From contig CM055319.2 of the NCBI GenBank assembly GCA_029255685.2, positions 22,476,247 to 22,540,246 on the forward strand: a stretch of 64,000 bases of DNA. Direction: 5' to 3'. The DNA comes from Silene conica. Taxonomy: Eukaryota > Streptophyta > Magnoliopsida > Caryophyllales > Caryophyllaceae. The notes under the pieces are model-generated. The model was not told the origin of the DNA. It did no database searches and was given only the letters and a program-made list of their open reading frames with translations. Positions 48,840 to 60,068 of this stretch are shown here, one piece after another; within the stretch, counting starts at the first letter, position 1, and each line of letters opens with the position of its first letter. The translations under genes were made by a program, and so were the position numbers.

Positions 48840-50151
48840 GACTTATTCATGTTAAAATCATGGAATGTTACATTCTACCCCACTAAAACAAGAGTTACGT
48901 CCTCGTAACTTACCTCAAATGAACAGTTGCGGATAACGCTCCTTCATGGACGCCTCGGACTCCTAGTAGCTTTCTCCATGTTGTGATTGGTCCACAAGAC
49001 CTTCACTAACACTGTCTCTCCATTCCGAGTCTTTCTTTCTATCCAGAATCTCCTTTGGGATCTCAACATAGGCAAGTTGCTCATCTACCTCAATTATCTC
49101 ATGGCTCAACACATGCGAGGGATCACTCACATACTTTCTTAACTAAGAACATGGAACACATTATGGACCTTGGATAGGGCTGGAGTTAAAGCTAATCGGT
49201 ATGCCACCTTCCCAACTTTGTCCAAAATCTCAAATGGTCCAATAAACTTCTGACTCAACTTGCCACGCTTTCCGAACCTCATCACTCCCTTCATTGGAGA
49301 TACTTTCAGTAGTACCTTCTCCCAGGGCCGTCTGGGAGATTCTTGAGGCCCTGTGCGAGATTTTATAAAGGCCCTATATTAGTATCTTTTTAATCCTTTT
49401 GACGCCATGTTCCATCATTTTTTCTCTACATTTTTCATCTTAAATTAAATTTGCTATTTCATTTATTATTTTAATCATCGGAGAGAAAAATTCAACAAAC
49501 ATAAAATAATATCGACCATCACGAGAATTTGTAACAAATATTAGAATTAAAAAAACATAAATAATATCGACCATCACGAGAATTCGTAACAAATATTAGA
49601 ACTAAAACATTTATTAAAAGGATGAATAATAGACTCACAAGTAAAAAAAAGGAAAAAAATGTTTACACTAGGATTCGAGCTCGGGTTGCTTCCCTAAAAC
49701 ATTGACACTTATACCACTAGACCATAATCATTCTACTAATTTTATTTGTTTCAAAGTCTATATAACCTTTCTCTCTTTTTACAGAATTGGGCCCCAAATT
49801 TTTGGGGGCCCAGTGCAACCGCACGGGTTGATCACCCATACGAGCCGGGCCTGCCTTCTCCCCTGCCTCAAATGAAATGTCACTCCTCTTGAGATCTGCG
49901 TAACTCTTCTGTCTATCCTGGGCAGCCCTCATTTTCTGTCTGATTATCTGGACTTGCTCAACCATTTCCTGAATCATCTCTGGACCTAGAACCACAGCAT
50001 CAGCTCGATCATCCCAACATACAAGACTCCGACACTTCCTCCCATACAACGCCTCAAAAGGAGCCATACCAATGCTAGCATGGTAGCTATTATTATACGA
50101 GAACTCTATCAACCCCAACCATTCCTCCCATGATCCCCCGAACTCCAACAC
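48840..50151 (-). pseudogene. Integrase C-terminal part and chromodomain-type tail of the inner Tekay element, split by hAT
   Basis: From the right: NNSYHASIGMAPFEALYG and the SYADLKRSDISFEAGEK block, then the hAT insertion 49323-49853, then KVLLKVSPMKGVMRFGKRGK, KFIGPFEILDKVGKVAYRL and VHNVFHV. A shift follows before [15 protein letters not shown] and ILDRKK. The protein runs on in order once the hAT element and one copy of its 8-bp duplication are removed. Later codons are too decayed to judge the tail. Confidence 0.82.
49323..49853. mobile_element. Non-autonomous hAT element in integrase
   Basis: 531 bp with ends CAGGGCCGTCT and, inversely, CAGGCCCGGCT, flanked by the 8-bp duplication CCTTCTCC at 49315-49322 and 49854-49861. 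AT-rich core with a direct repeat AATATCGACCATCACGAGAA (about 49509 and 49565). No transposase. Confidence 0.87.
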
Positions 50152-50157
50152 ACACGC

Positions 50158-50940
50158 TTACATATCCTCCAAGGTCTGAATGGTCCTCTCAGTCTGACCA
50201 TCTGTAGCTGGATGAAAAGCCGTACTAATCTTTAATTGCGTGCCCAACGCGGACTGCAGCTCTTGCCAAAACCTAGAGATAAATCTCGAGTCACGATCGG
50301 AAACAATATCTTTGGGAACGCCATGCAACTTGACCACATTCTGCACGTAAGACTTTGCCAACTCAGCCTTACTCCAAGTATCTTTCATTGGAATAAAGTG
50401 AGCGGACTTGGTCAGCCTATCCACTATTACCCAGATCATGTTGTTGCCCTTCTGAGTTCGAGGCAACCCCACGATGAAATCCATAGAGATATTCTCCCAT
50501 TTCCACTCAGGTACATCCAGTGGCTGGATCTTTCCTTGAGGTCTCTTGTGCTCACCTTTTACCCTCTGACATGTCAGACACCGCGACACAAACTCGGAAA
50601 CCTCCTTCTTCATATTAGGCCACCAAAACGTCTTCTTGATATCTTTGTATAACTTATCACCCCCTGGGTGAACAGAGTATGGCGTAGCGTGAGCTTTAGT
50701 GAGAATCTTCTTTTTCAACTCATCATTATTCGGAACACACCATCTCCCACTGAATCGCAAGCTATCGTCGGTATGGACACTGAATTTAGACTCGGTCTCA
50801 TTAACACTTCCCTCGATCATTCCTCGCCACTTTTGGATATTCAAATCTCCTTTTTGCAAATCCCTGATTTCTCCATACAACTCAGGCTCTACTGTCAGAT
50901 CACTAAGAGCATTCCCTTTTTGAATCATGTATATTCCCAT
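50158..50940 (-). pseudogene. Integrase zinc-binding and core domains of the inner Tekay element
   Basis: Zinc-binding part with HPGGDKLYKDIKKTFWWPNM and CLTCQRVKGEHKRP. Core with WENISMDFIVGLP (first Asp), IVSDRDSRFISRFW (second Asp) and HPATDGQTERTIQTLEDM (Glu). A stop at its left end precedes the next frame. All catalytic residues are kept, so the break is recent compared with other parts. Confidence 0.88.
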
Positions 50941-52088
50941 TTCCCCCCCAACTCACTGAGCAGTCTCACCCTCGATCTGGCACTAATCAACGCGTGAACG
51001 GATTTTCTACTCAAGGCATCGGCCACCACATTAGCCTTGCCTTCATGGTAGATAATCTGCATATCGTAGTCACCAATCAACTCTATCCACCTCCTTTGTC
51101 TCATATTCAACTCTCGCTGGGTATAGATGTACTTCAAGCTTTTGTGGTCAGAAAACACCTTAAATGTAGCTCTGTAAAGATAATGGCGCCACAGTTTCAG
51201 TGCAAAGACCACGGCCCCCAACTCCAAGTCATCGGTAGAATAATTCTCCTCATAAGTCTTCAATTGACGGGAAGCATACGCTATCACTCTCCCATTCTGC
51301 ATTAACACACACCCTAGACCATGCTTAGAAGCATTAATATAAACTTCGAAATTATCACTCCCATCAGGTAAGGCAAGGATAGGAGCTGTTGTTAGGCGTT
51401 CCTTAAGGGTTAGGAACGCCTTCTCGCAACTCTCATCCCAAATGAAACGGTTGTCCTTTCTCATCAACGATGTCAACGGCTTGGCTAACTTTCAGAAATC
51501 CTTGACGAACCTCCTGTAATACCCAGCTAACCCCAAGAAGCTTCGGATCTCACCCACATTCTTCGGGCTTTGTCATCTGGTCACAGCTTCGATCTTACTA
51601 GGGTCCATAGACACCCCTTACTTGGAAATCACGTGACCTAGGAAAACAACTTTCATTAACTAGAACTCGCACTTACTCAATTTGGCATATAACTCATTCT
51701 CCTCTAAAGTCTTCAGTACTGCTCTCAGGTGCTCTTCGTGCTCTTCCTCACTCTTGGAATACACTAGAATGTCGTCGATAAACATAACGACGAACTTATC
51801 CAGGTACGGACTGTATACCCGGTTCATCAAATCCATGAAAACTGCCGGTTCATTTGTCAATCCGAATGGCATAACCACGAATTCGTAGTGGCCATACCTT
51901 GTTCTAAAACGGGTCTTGGGAATGTCCTCATCTTTAATTCTCAATTGGTGATAACCCGATCTCAGATCAATTTTTGAGAAAACTCCGGCTCTACTCAACT
52001 GGTCGAACAAATCAACAATTCTAGGCAACGGGTAACGATTCTTAACTGTTACATTGTTCAGCTCTCGATAGTCAACGCAAAGCCTCAA
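50925..52088 (-). pseudogene. Reverse transcriptase and RNase H of the inner Tekay element
   Basis: RT has [45 protein letters not shown] and the catalytic [10 protein letters not shown] (about 51770). RNase H has [16 protein letters not shown] (usual Asp replaced by Asn), [11 protein letters not shown] and ADALSRK. A break near 51480-51660 separates the two parts. The Asn change would disable RNase H. Confidence 0.88.
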
Positions 52089-52146
52089 ACTCCCATCTTT
52101 CTTTTTTCACAAATAGCGCTGGTGCTCCCCAGGGTGACACACTAGG

Positions 52147-53067
52147 TCAGATGAATCCCTTTTCAGCCAATTCATCCAACTGCTTCTTTAATTCATCCAT
52201 CTCCTTTGGTCCCATACGATACGGTGATTTTGATATTGGTCCTGCTCCTGGCTTTAGATCGATAGAAAAGTCGACCTCTCTCCTAGGTGGCAACCCTGAC
52301 ACATCATCCCGGAACACTCCCACAAACTCCCTCACCACAGGTATCTCGCTGACGCTCGGAGTCTCCGCCTCACAGTTCCACATTTGACACAAGATCAAGC
52401 TATCCCCCTTTCTCAGACTAGACTTAAGGGTATTAACAGATATGAATTTGACCTTAGGTTTAACCACGAATCCCCTATAAGTCACCCTCACTTCCTTAGG
52501 TCCTTTCAGAGAAATTTTCTTCTGGTAACAGTCTACAAAAGCTCGATATTTCCCCAACCAATCCATCCCCAGGATTATCTCAAAGTCCCCCAATGGAAAC
52601 TCAATAAGGTCGCAATGGAAAACTACCTCCCCAATCTTGATGGGCACACTCCTATAGACCCTATTACATGACACAGATTCCCCGGACGGAATTGTTACAG
52701 AATCATCAATCCAATCATAAATGTCCAACTCTAACACCCTAGCATCCTCTCTAGACACAAAAGAATGGGTAGCTCTGGAATCGAAAAGTACAAAGGTAGG
52801 TTTAAGGTTCAAAAGAAAAGTACCAGTCACGACATGGGCATCATCTTTGGCAGCCTGCTTCTCCATGGCAAAGAGTTTGCCACTGGTCTTCGCCCCACTC
52901 TGGCTAGTGGTGGCTGCTCCTGACTGCTGGTTTCCCTCGGCTCCGGTCTTCTGGCTGCTACCACTCCCGTTATACTGGTTGTGGTGGGAACGATTTTGAT
53001 AGTTGTTATAGTTTTTCTGGTAGTTGTTGCTAGTACCAGACCTCGCACTTCCCGCATAACCCGACAT
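52147..53067 (-). pseudogene. Protease and start of RT of the inner Tekay element
   Basis: Begins in a Gln/Asn/Ser-rich linker downstream of the zinc knuckle, then TFVLFDSRATHSFVS, a retropepsin site in which the usual Gly of DSGA is Arg. [13 protein letters not shown] and the RT lead-in ISKSPYRMGPKEMDELK follow. It ends at a stop before the SPWGAP region. Confidence 0.87.
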
Positions 53068-54044
53068 AGGAGTACGATATCCTCAACTTCCCGAAGTATT
53101 CATGCGGGACCCATTGTACCCCGAAGTTGGAGTACGGTAACCCCCAGATTGATATCCTCCTGAAGATCGACACACTGCTTGCTTGTGTCCTGTCTTTCCA
53201 CACTCGTAGCACACAATCCCCACAGAACTGGCTCCCGAACCCCCACTCTTGTAATTCCCTCCACTCTGGTTCCTTGCACTAGCTGAGGTACTGTTGTTAA
53301 AATAACCACTGTACCTATTAGAGTTCTGCTTCTTCGACCCCGAATTTTCACCAGTGTCTCCGTCTTCCTCTTTTCACTCCTAGTCTTCTTCTCCTCCCGG
53401 ATCATGTCGGCGAGTCTCTCTGCTGCCCCAGCCCGCAAATAGATATCACGGACAGTAGTGGGTGGTGCTACAATGAGCCTCTTCTTGACTGCGATGGTTA
53501 ACCCTCTCTCAAACTTCATAGCAAGCATTGCCTCATCCATCCCTATTTCTCCCACATGGCTCAGTAACTGAAGAAACTTCCTGTAGTATACCTCCACAGT
53601 CATCTCGTCCGTCATTCGAAAAAGTTCGAATTCTTCCCTTAGTTTGCTCTTTTGGAATTCAGGTAGAAATACTTCGAATAAGATCCTCTTAAATGCGACC
53701 CATTCCACGTGATTGATTCCGTCCTCTATAGCTGCTTCCCGAATCTCCCCCTTGTTTCCAGTCCACCAATCACCAACCATTCCCCTCAAGTAGTGTGCAG
53801 CTTGATCCACTCTCAGCTCTTTCGGACAGTCTATCAATTCGAACAAGTTGCTGAACTCCCGACACCATTCTCCGAGTAGGTGAGGTTCTCCCTCCCCAGT
53901 GAATTGGGTAGGATTATGCCTCGCGATGATGGTGCTCATCTTAGCAGAATCCATTCGTTTGGCCCGTAGAGCCTCATTCTCAGCTAATAGTCGATCTAAC
54001 TCTTCTTGTGTGATATTAGCTGCGTTATTTCTTCTCGGAGGCAT
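53068..54044 (-). pseudogene. Gag of the inner Tekay element
   Basis: ATG at 54044 opens MPPRRNNAANITQEELDRL. The capsid-like block includes AAHYLRGMVGDWWTGNK, FEVFLPEFQKSKLREEF and MTVEVYYRKFLQLLSHVGE. A frameshift near 53340 leads into a CCHC knuckle, CYECGKTGHKQAVC (about 53215-53170), and a TGA interrupts the linker near 53082. The product would form the cytoplasmic particle. Confidence 0.88.
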
Positions 54045-54578
54045 TCTATAACATACAAAGTAGAAAGATGAGTCCCTAATAAAGCATGGGTACTCACTCA
54101 GATTAAGTCTATATCCCTTAAGCATCTGGTTACACTTGCATACTCATATATATTACTAGTACTTTCTTACAACATGGCTCAGGGATCACATAACCGCATA
54201 TCACTAGACATGAAATAATTATGAATATAATACTGATCATCGCATGCATCATTATATAATCCACGTAATCACAAGCACGTAATTCCTTACATACATATAC
54301 GTTCTTTCATAACCACGACATGCATATAACAGAAGGGTTTCTTCCAACCCCCTTAACATACTCCACCACCAACTTCCATCCTTTCTTATTCTACCCGTTT
54401 CGCTCGTATGCACTCAAGGTTCCCAGGTAAAACTGAGAGGGCCTATGGTTCAGTGTGAAGGGGCCCCAGACTCATACCTTTCCTTTAGTGTGCTCCTAAC
54501 AGTTCTATCCTGGGGTTCATTTTATTTAGACTCTTTCTACATTCATTGGATTCATTTGGTTAGGCCTGAGGATCGTTC

Positions 54579-54590
54579 GCTCTGATACCA
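54579..54590 (-). other. Primer-binding site of the inner Tekay element
   Basis: The minus strand reads TGGTATCAGAGC, complementary to the 3' end of initiator tRNA-Met, three bases from the LTR end. Confidence 0.93.
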
Positions 54591-54715
54591 CTTTGTAACA
54601 CCCCCATTTATTTAGAGACCTGGTCCAGGACTCCCCAAATAACCAAGGGTGTTACCATCTCGGATAACCGAGGTAGTAGATAACAAATCGAAGAAACGCA
54701 TAACTTTATTAAGTA

Positions 54716-54805
54716 CTACCTCTGTCCCAGTGGGATGTTTACACTTCTTTTATTTTGTGAGGGGGAAGTAAAGGAAATGTAAACATATCACTGGGACGGA
54801 GGGAG
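54716..54805. mobile_element. 90-bp Stowaway MITE in the right LTR
   Basis: Ends CTACCTCTGTCCCAGTGGG and, inversely, CTCCCTCCGTCCCAGTGAT. TA duplication at 54714-54715 and 54806-54807. The left LTR has one TA at the matching site (46629-46630), so the insertion came after the retrotransposon. Confidence 0.92.
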
Positions 54806-55663
54806 TAATTTAAATGTCAAAACAGAAAGTCTCAAAGTATTACAACTGTCTTACAAAATAAAACAACAGTCCAGACTAGGTGAAAGACTAGATAACGAGA
54901 GCTAGCACTAGATAGGTCTGGTTCATAGCCTCTCCTCCCTTCCAGCTCCCATGAGTCTAAAACATGTCATTCTGCTCCCCAATAAATTGGATCAACGCAG
55001 ACACATACATACAAACAAACAGGGTCAACACGAGGTTGAGTAGGTAATATAATCAAGACATGAAATAACACAATACAAATTTCCTCCATCTCCTTAATAA
55101 TCACTTCTCCACTTCACCTCCAACACATTACACCTCCCATGGCCATATCACAAGTCCCTTATCACAAGACCCATATCACAAGACCCATTTCACAAGCCCC
55201 GTTCTCCACGATAATCAATAATAATCAATAAATCACAATACATCCATGATTAGATATATCAATCATATAATGAGTGACCTCATGTCATAACACAACCACA
55301 TACATAAATATCCCTTACCTCGAATCTGTAGAAAGACAGCGGCAAACGAACAACTGCTACTAGAATTGTTCCACGCGGAAATTGCCACCTAAACATATAT
55401 TATATAACGAATTAAAATCCTTCCCACACCCCTTCTATTTTACTTACACTTACCATAAATGGTAACTTTCTAAAAGCGGAAAGTTTCCCAAAGTGGAAAC
55501 TTCCCAAGAAAGAAATTTCTTAAAAAGGAAACTCCAAATAAATTTCCCGACTAAAAATTACACTAATACCAAAAACATAAAACTAACAATAATAATAAAA
55601 GCAATAACAATAATAATATTAATAATTTTAATAATAATAATAATAATAATAATAATTTCAAAT

Positions 55664-55891
55664 GTGTTTGGTAATGTGGTGGTTGTTCACCTTATCCCTT
55701 AACCCGGAGGTCAGGGGTTCGATTCCCACCCATGGGAATGTAGCAACTCTTTGGCAAGCCGTTTACCTGTTGCCATTGCGAAGGGAGTGGGCGCCCAGCT
55801 TGTATCTCGGGTGCCCACTAATTTCTTGTAAACTTTGATTTTACCTTAATAAAAGACCTCAGTTATAATAAAAAAAAAAAAAAAAAAAAAA
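55664..55891 (+). mobile_element. tRNA-derived SINE in the right LTR
   Basis: An A-box-like word TGGTAATGTGG (55669-55679) and an exact B box GGTTCGATTCC (55716-55726), 36 bp apart, form a pol III promoter. The body ends in TAATAAAAGACC and a 3' A run (about 55870-55891). It sits in the AAT microsatellite of the LTR and is absent from the left LTR. Target duplication cannot be read because the site is itself repetitive. Confidence 0.85.
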
Positions 55892-57171
55892 TAAAATAAA
55901 AATGATAATAATAATAATAATAATACAAACACCTATAACAAACACAAAAACAACCATTCATCACGACCTCTAACCCGCGTAACAAACAACCCCTTCACCA
56001 CCGTGACATGCCCCAACTACCACTAACAACCACCGACACCTGTACCCAGAACCACCCTCTATCACCGCAACCACCATCAGCCCCTTCGTCCACCACCATC
56101 GTGATGAACCAGGGCCCAAACCAGGCCTGGTCCATCACCCAACCCCCTGACCAGACTGAAACACGTACCCATCGACAACCCTTACAACCCCCGACACTAC
56201 CCGACTCTGCCACCAAAACCACCCTTGCCACCAGACCCTTAAAGCACGGTGGTAACACCGTCTTGACCTCCCCCGAGTCAACGGTGTTACCACCCCTCAA
56301 GCACCCCTGTACACGAATAGATTAACAACAGCAAGACAGCAACAAAACAACACCCCTGACTACCCTAACGAAACACCCTATTCCACCACGACCAACCACC
56401 ACTATCCACCGTGACTTCTACCCCTCGCATCACCCAACTACCACCTGTTTAACACGCAAAGACTCATAAAAATAACACATAGACCCATCTAAAAAAAACG
56501 CATTAGAAATTGCTACTGAAAACTCATATAAAACGCATCCTAGCAACTCCTCCCCAGACACCGTGTTAAGCACCCTCAAAGACGGTCTCCGACAGCCAAC
56601 AACCCTTAACTAGTGGTCTATATATGTTCACTATACGACTTAGTGCAAAATTATGCAAAGACAACAAGGATTAGCCGTGCTATACTCATATAAACATGTG
56701 ACGAAAACTATAAAATAAACAGGGATTATCAGCGTTGTGGTGAGCATACCAGATTCACGGCCAATTCGAACCACCCTAAGCTAGCATACAACCAACGTGA
56801 GCGGCTCCTTAATCTTCTCTGATGTGACGGCTAGGGTTTAGTGTAGATGTATTTGTGTTTGTGTAGGGTTTAGGGTATGCAAACCTAATCTATATATGAC
56901 GGCAGACCAAGCTTCTTGTTCGCTGTTCTTAAGAACTCATAATGGGCTGTTCTTATTATCACGCAAAACGAGGCCCAATGGCAAGATACTACAGGTCATA
57001 GGTTCGAGCCTCACTAGCACCATACTACTATTATCATTATTTGATGGCTTAGATCCCCAAATCGAATCCCACAAGGCCTACTATGCATACAATTATTCGA
57101 ATGCTCATAAGTTTATTTAACGAACGACCCGTAACAATTATATAAATTAAATAATAATACAGGTTATTACA

Positions 57172-58481
57172 GTAGCAGACCACCAGGTCTCTTATGCTCA
57201 ATCTTCACTTGTTGACAAGTCAAACACCTACTCACATAATCCAAAATGTCCTTCATCCCTGGCCACCAAAATAAAAGCCTAAGGTCCTTATGCATCTTCT
57301 CACCATCAGGATGAACAGAATAAGGAGTCAAATGAGCCTCATCTAATACTCTCTTCCTCAAGCTAGGAGCATCAGGAACATACATCCGACCACGGAAACG
57401 AAGAAAGCTGTCAGCATCAATCACGAAATCCTTAGCCTCGCCACTAGCAATCTTGGTCTCGAACTTCTTAAAAGTAGCATCTGCAGGCAAACTCTTACGA
57501 ATCTCCTAATACAATGTCGGCTCAGCAGTCATCGCAGCCAACCAATCAAATCCACTACCTACCATCTCCAATCTCAACTTCCTAAACTCAGAACAAAGCT
57601 CCTCTGGCAACACTCGAATGGTACTCAATGAATGAGAAGTCTTGCGGCTAAGCGCATCAGCAACAACATTGGCCTTGCCCTCATGATACAATAGCTCTAT
57701 GTCATAGTCTTTGACGCTGTCTCATATTAAGGTCCTTTTGTGTGAAAATGTACTTCAAACTCTTGTGATCAGTGAAAATACGACAATGTGAACCGATAAG
57801 ATAGTGACGCCACATCTTCAAAGCATGAACAACAGCGGCCAGCTCAAGATCATGCATAGGATAGTTCACCTCATGAACTCGCCACTGTTTGGAGGAATAA
57901 GCAATCACCTTACCACTATGAATCAACACACAACCAAGTCCAAGCATTGAAGCATCGCAGTAGACATCAAAATCAACATAAATCTCTGGAAGAGTAAGCA
58001 CTAGAGCAGTCGTCAATCTGGTCTTCAACTCCTGGAACGAACTCTCACACTTATCAGTCCATATAAATTTGGTTTCCTTCTTCAGCAACTGAGTCATCGG
58101 ACAAGCAAGTCTAGAAAAGTCCTCTACGAACCGTCTGTAGTAACCAGCCAATCCAAGGAAACTACGAATCTCTCCCACATCTTTGGGACTCTCCCAATCA
58201 ATCACAGCCTCAATCTTAGCGGGATCAACCATAACACCCTCACTAGAGATAACATGTCCTAAAAAGGCAACCTCACACAACCAAAACTCACACTTCGAAA
58301 ATTTAGCGAACCACTTCTGTCGATGTAAAATTCCAAGTATCAAACGAAGATGTTCGGCATGCTCAACATCAGTCTTCGAATATATCAAAATGTCATCAAT
58401 AAACACCACAAAACAAGTGTCTAAGTACTCACTGAACGTCCTGTTCATCTGATCTATGAATATCGCAGGAGCATTTGTCAA
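57172..58481 (-). pseudogene. RT, RNase H and integrase zinc-binding region of the outer Tekay element
   Basis: From the right: [20 protein letters not shown], the catalytic [15 protein letters not shown] (about 58390), [19 protein letters not shown], RNase H with [38 protein letters not shown] and ADALSRK, then integrase HPDGEKMHKDLRLLFWWPGM and CLTCQQVKIEHKRPGGLL. A frameshift near 57700 and a TAG near 57505 break it. The frame stops at the GTAGC duplicate and resumes at 46504. Confidence 0.88.
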
Positions 58482-58573
58482 ACCGAAAGGATGACCACAA
58501 ACTCAAAATGTCCATATCTGGTACGGAAAGCAGTCTTCACAATGTCAGCCTCTCGAACTGGAATCTGGTGATA

Positions 58574-60063
58574 TCAGGAACGAAGATCAATCTTGGAAAA
58601 TCTGGAGGCACCTCTAAGCTGATCAAACAAGTCATCAATCCTAGGTAAAGGATATCGGTTCTTCACCATAACCCTGTTCAATTCTCTGTAGTCAATACAC
58701 AATGTCATGGAACCATCCTTCTTCTTGACGAAAAGCACTGGAGCACCCCAAGGAGAAGCACTCGGTCGAATGAATCCTTTCTCTATCATCTCTTCTAGTT
58801 GCTGCTTCAATTTCTTCAATTCAGGCGGGGCCATACGATAGGGAGCCTTAGATATAGGTCTGGTACCTGGTACAAACTCGATAGTAAACTCAACATCTCT
58901 TTCAGGAGGTATACCCGGCAACTCCTCTAGAAAGACATCTGGAAACTCACGAACAATGGCTACATCTTCAAGCTTCGGTAGCGAAGGCTTCGCGGCTGAA
59001 ACAACACACATGAAGGCTTGGCAACCCTTCCTAAGAAGATAAGAAGCTTTCATCGAAGAAATGACGCGAACACCCTTTTTGGGGCGGGTTCCCTTATAGG
59101 AAACATGAACTCCTGAAGAACTCCTCAAGCAGATTTTCTGGTCGCGACACTCGAAGCGAGCATGGTATCGCGATAACCAATCCATACCGAGGATAATGTC
59201 AAATTCCTCGAGAGGAAATCTCATTAAGTCCGCTGAAAATGTGGCACAACCAATAACAATAGGAACATCCCTATGGGAAGAAGAGCTGGAGAAAACATCT
59301 CCGGAAGACAATGAGATAGAAGTCTCCTCAACAACAGAAGACTCCAGATCTAGTCTATCGGCGAACTGAGTCTATATAAAAGACAAGGAAGCACCAGTAT
59401 CAAATAAGATTAGACACTCAGCACCAAGAACAGAAAATATACCAGCAACGATATCAGGATGAGCCTCAGCCTCTACTTTGGTCATAACAAAGATCTTCCC
59501 CTTTACCTTGCCTCCTCTAGTAGCTGCATCAGCAGTGACAGCCTTGCCAATAGCAGTGTTCTTCTCAGGACACTCGAACGATCTATGCCCAAATCCATTA
59601 CAAGTGTAACACTTGTAGGCATTCTTGAAGCAATCAAAACCGGGATGAAGAGGTTTACCACAACGGTTACAAGCACTCGAAGTAGTATCTGTGTGAACAG
59701 TGGTCTTAGCGACCGGTACAACAAACCTCTTAAACCTCTTCTTCTGAGAAGTAGCAGGTGCAGTGGATGGATTGAAAGGCCTCTTTCCCTGGTAGATAGA
59801 TCTCTGGTGTGAAGAAGCACTAGAAGTAGCAGCACGAGTCTCAGCATCAATAGCCCTAATAGAACTCTCAGCCTAGATGGCGTCATCGTACACCTCAACA
59901 AAGGAAGTAGAGTCTCGGCGGACCATGCTCTCAATACGGGGTCCTAACTTCCCTCTGTAGAAGTACACCCTCTCTGACTCGTCTCTCACAAACCTCGAAG
60001 CAAAGTGAACTAGCTGGTTGAACTTATCTTTGAACTCCTGTACCGTCATATTCCCTGATGCCC
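58574..60063 (-). pseudogene. Gag end, protease and start of RT of the outer Tekay element
   Basis: The gag part has GNMTVQEFKDKFNQLVHFAS (about 60050) and a CCHC knuckle CYTCNGFGHRSFEC. The protease site is LFDTGASLSF, with Asp-Thr-Gly intact, followed by [13 protein letters not shown]. The RT lead-in [20 protein letters not shown] and [17 protein letters not shown] follow. TAG codons near 59875 and 59375 and a break near 58570 disable it. Upstream gag is cut off by the Athila-type insertion at 60069. Confidence 0.87.
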
Positions 60064-60068
60064 GTCGT

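Larger units (their letters stand above)
46510..57171 (-). mobile_element. Inner Tekay/Del-type gypsy retrotransposon, complete
   Basis: LTRs 46510-48766 and 54594-57171 begin TGTAACACC and end GGTTATTACA. The 5-bp duplication GTAGC lies at 46505-46509 and 57172-57176, inside the integrase of the outer element. The primer site is TGGTATCAGAGC (initiator tRNA-Met) and the polypurine tract lies beside the left LTR. Gag, protease, RT, RNase H, integrase and a tail of chromovirus type are all recognisable but broken. The right LTR is 321 bp longer because of a Stowaway MITE, a SINE and microsatellite changes. Confidence 0.95.
54594..57171 (-). repeat. Right (5') LTR of the inner Tekay element
   Basis: 2578 bp. 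Starts TGTAACACCCCCATTTATTT. Differs from the left LTR by the MITE at 54716-54805, the SINE at about 55664-55891, shorter AAC/AAT runs and scattered substitutions. Confidence 0.93.

Noticed and set aside
55664..55740. A tRNA gene, because of the exact B box
   Set aside because: No cloverleaf or anticodon arm can be drawn, and a non-tRNA body with an A tail follows. It is a SINE head.
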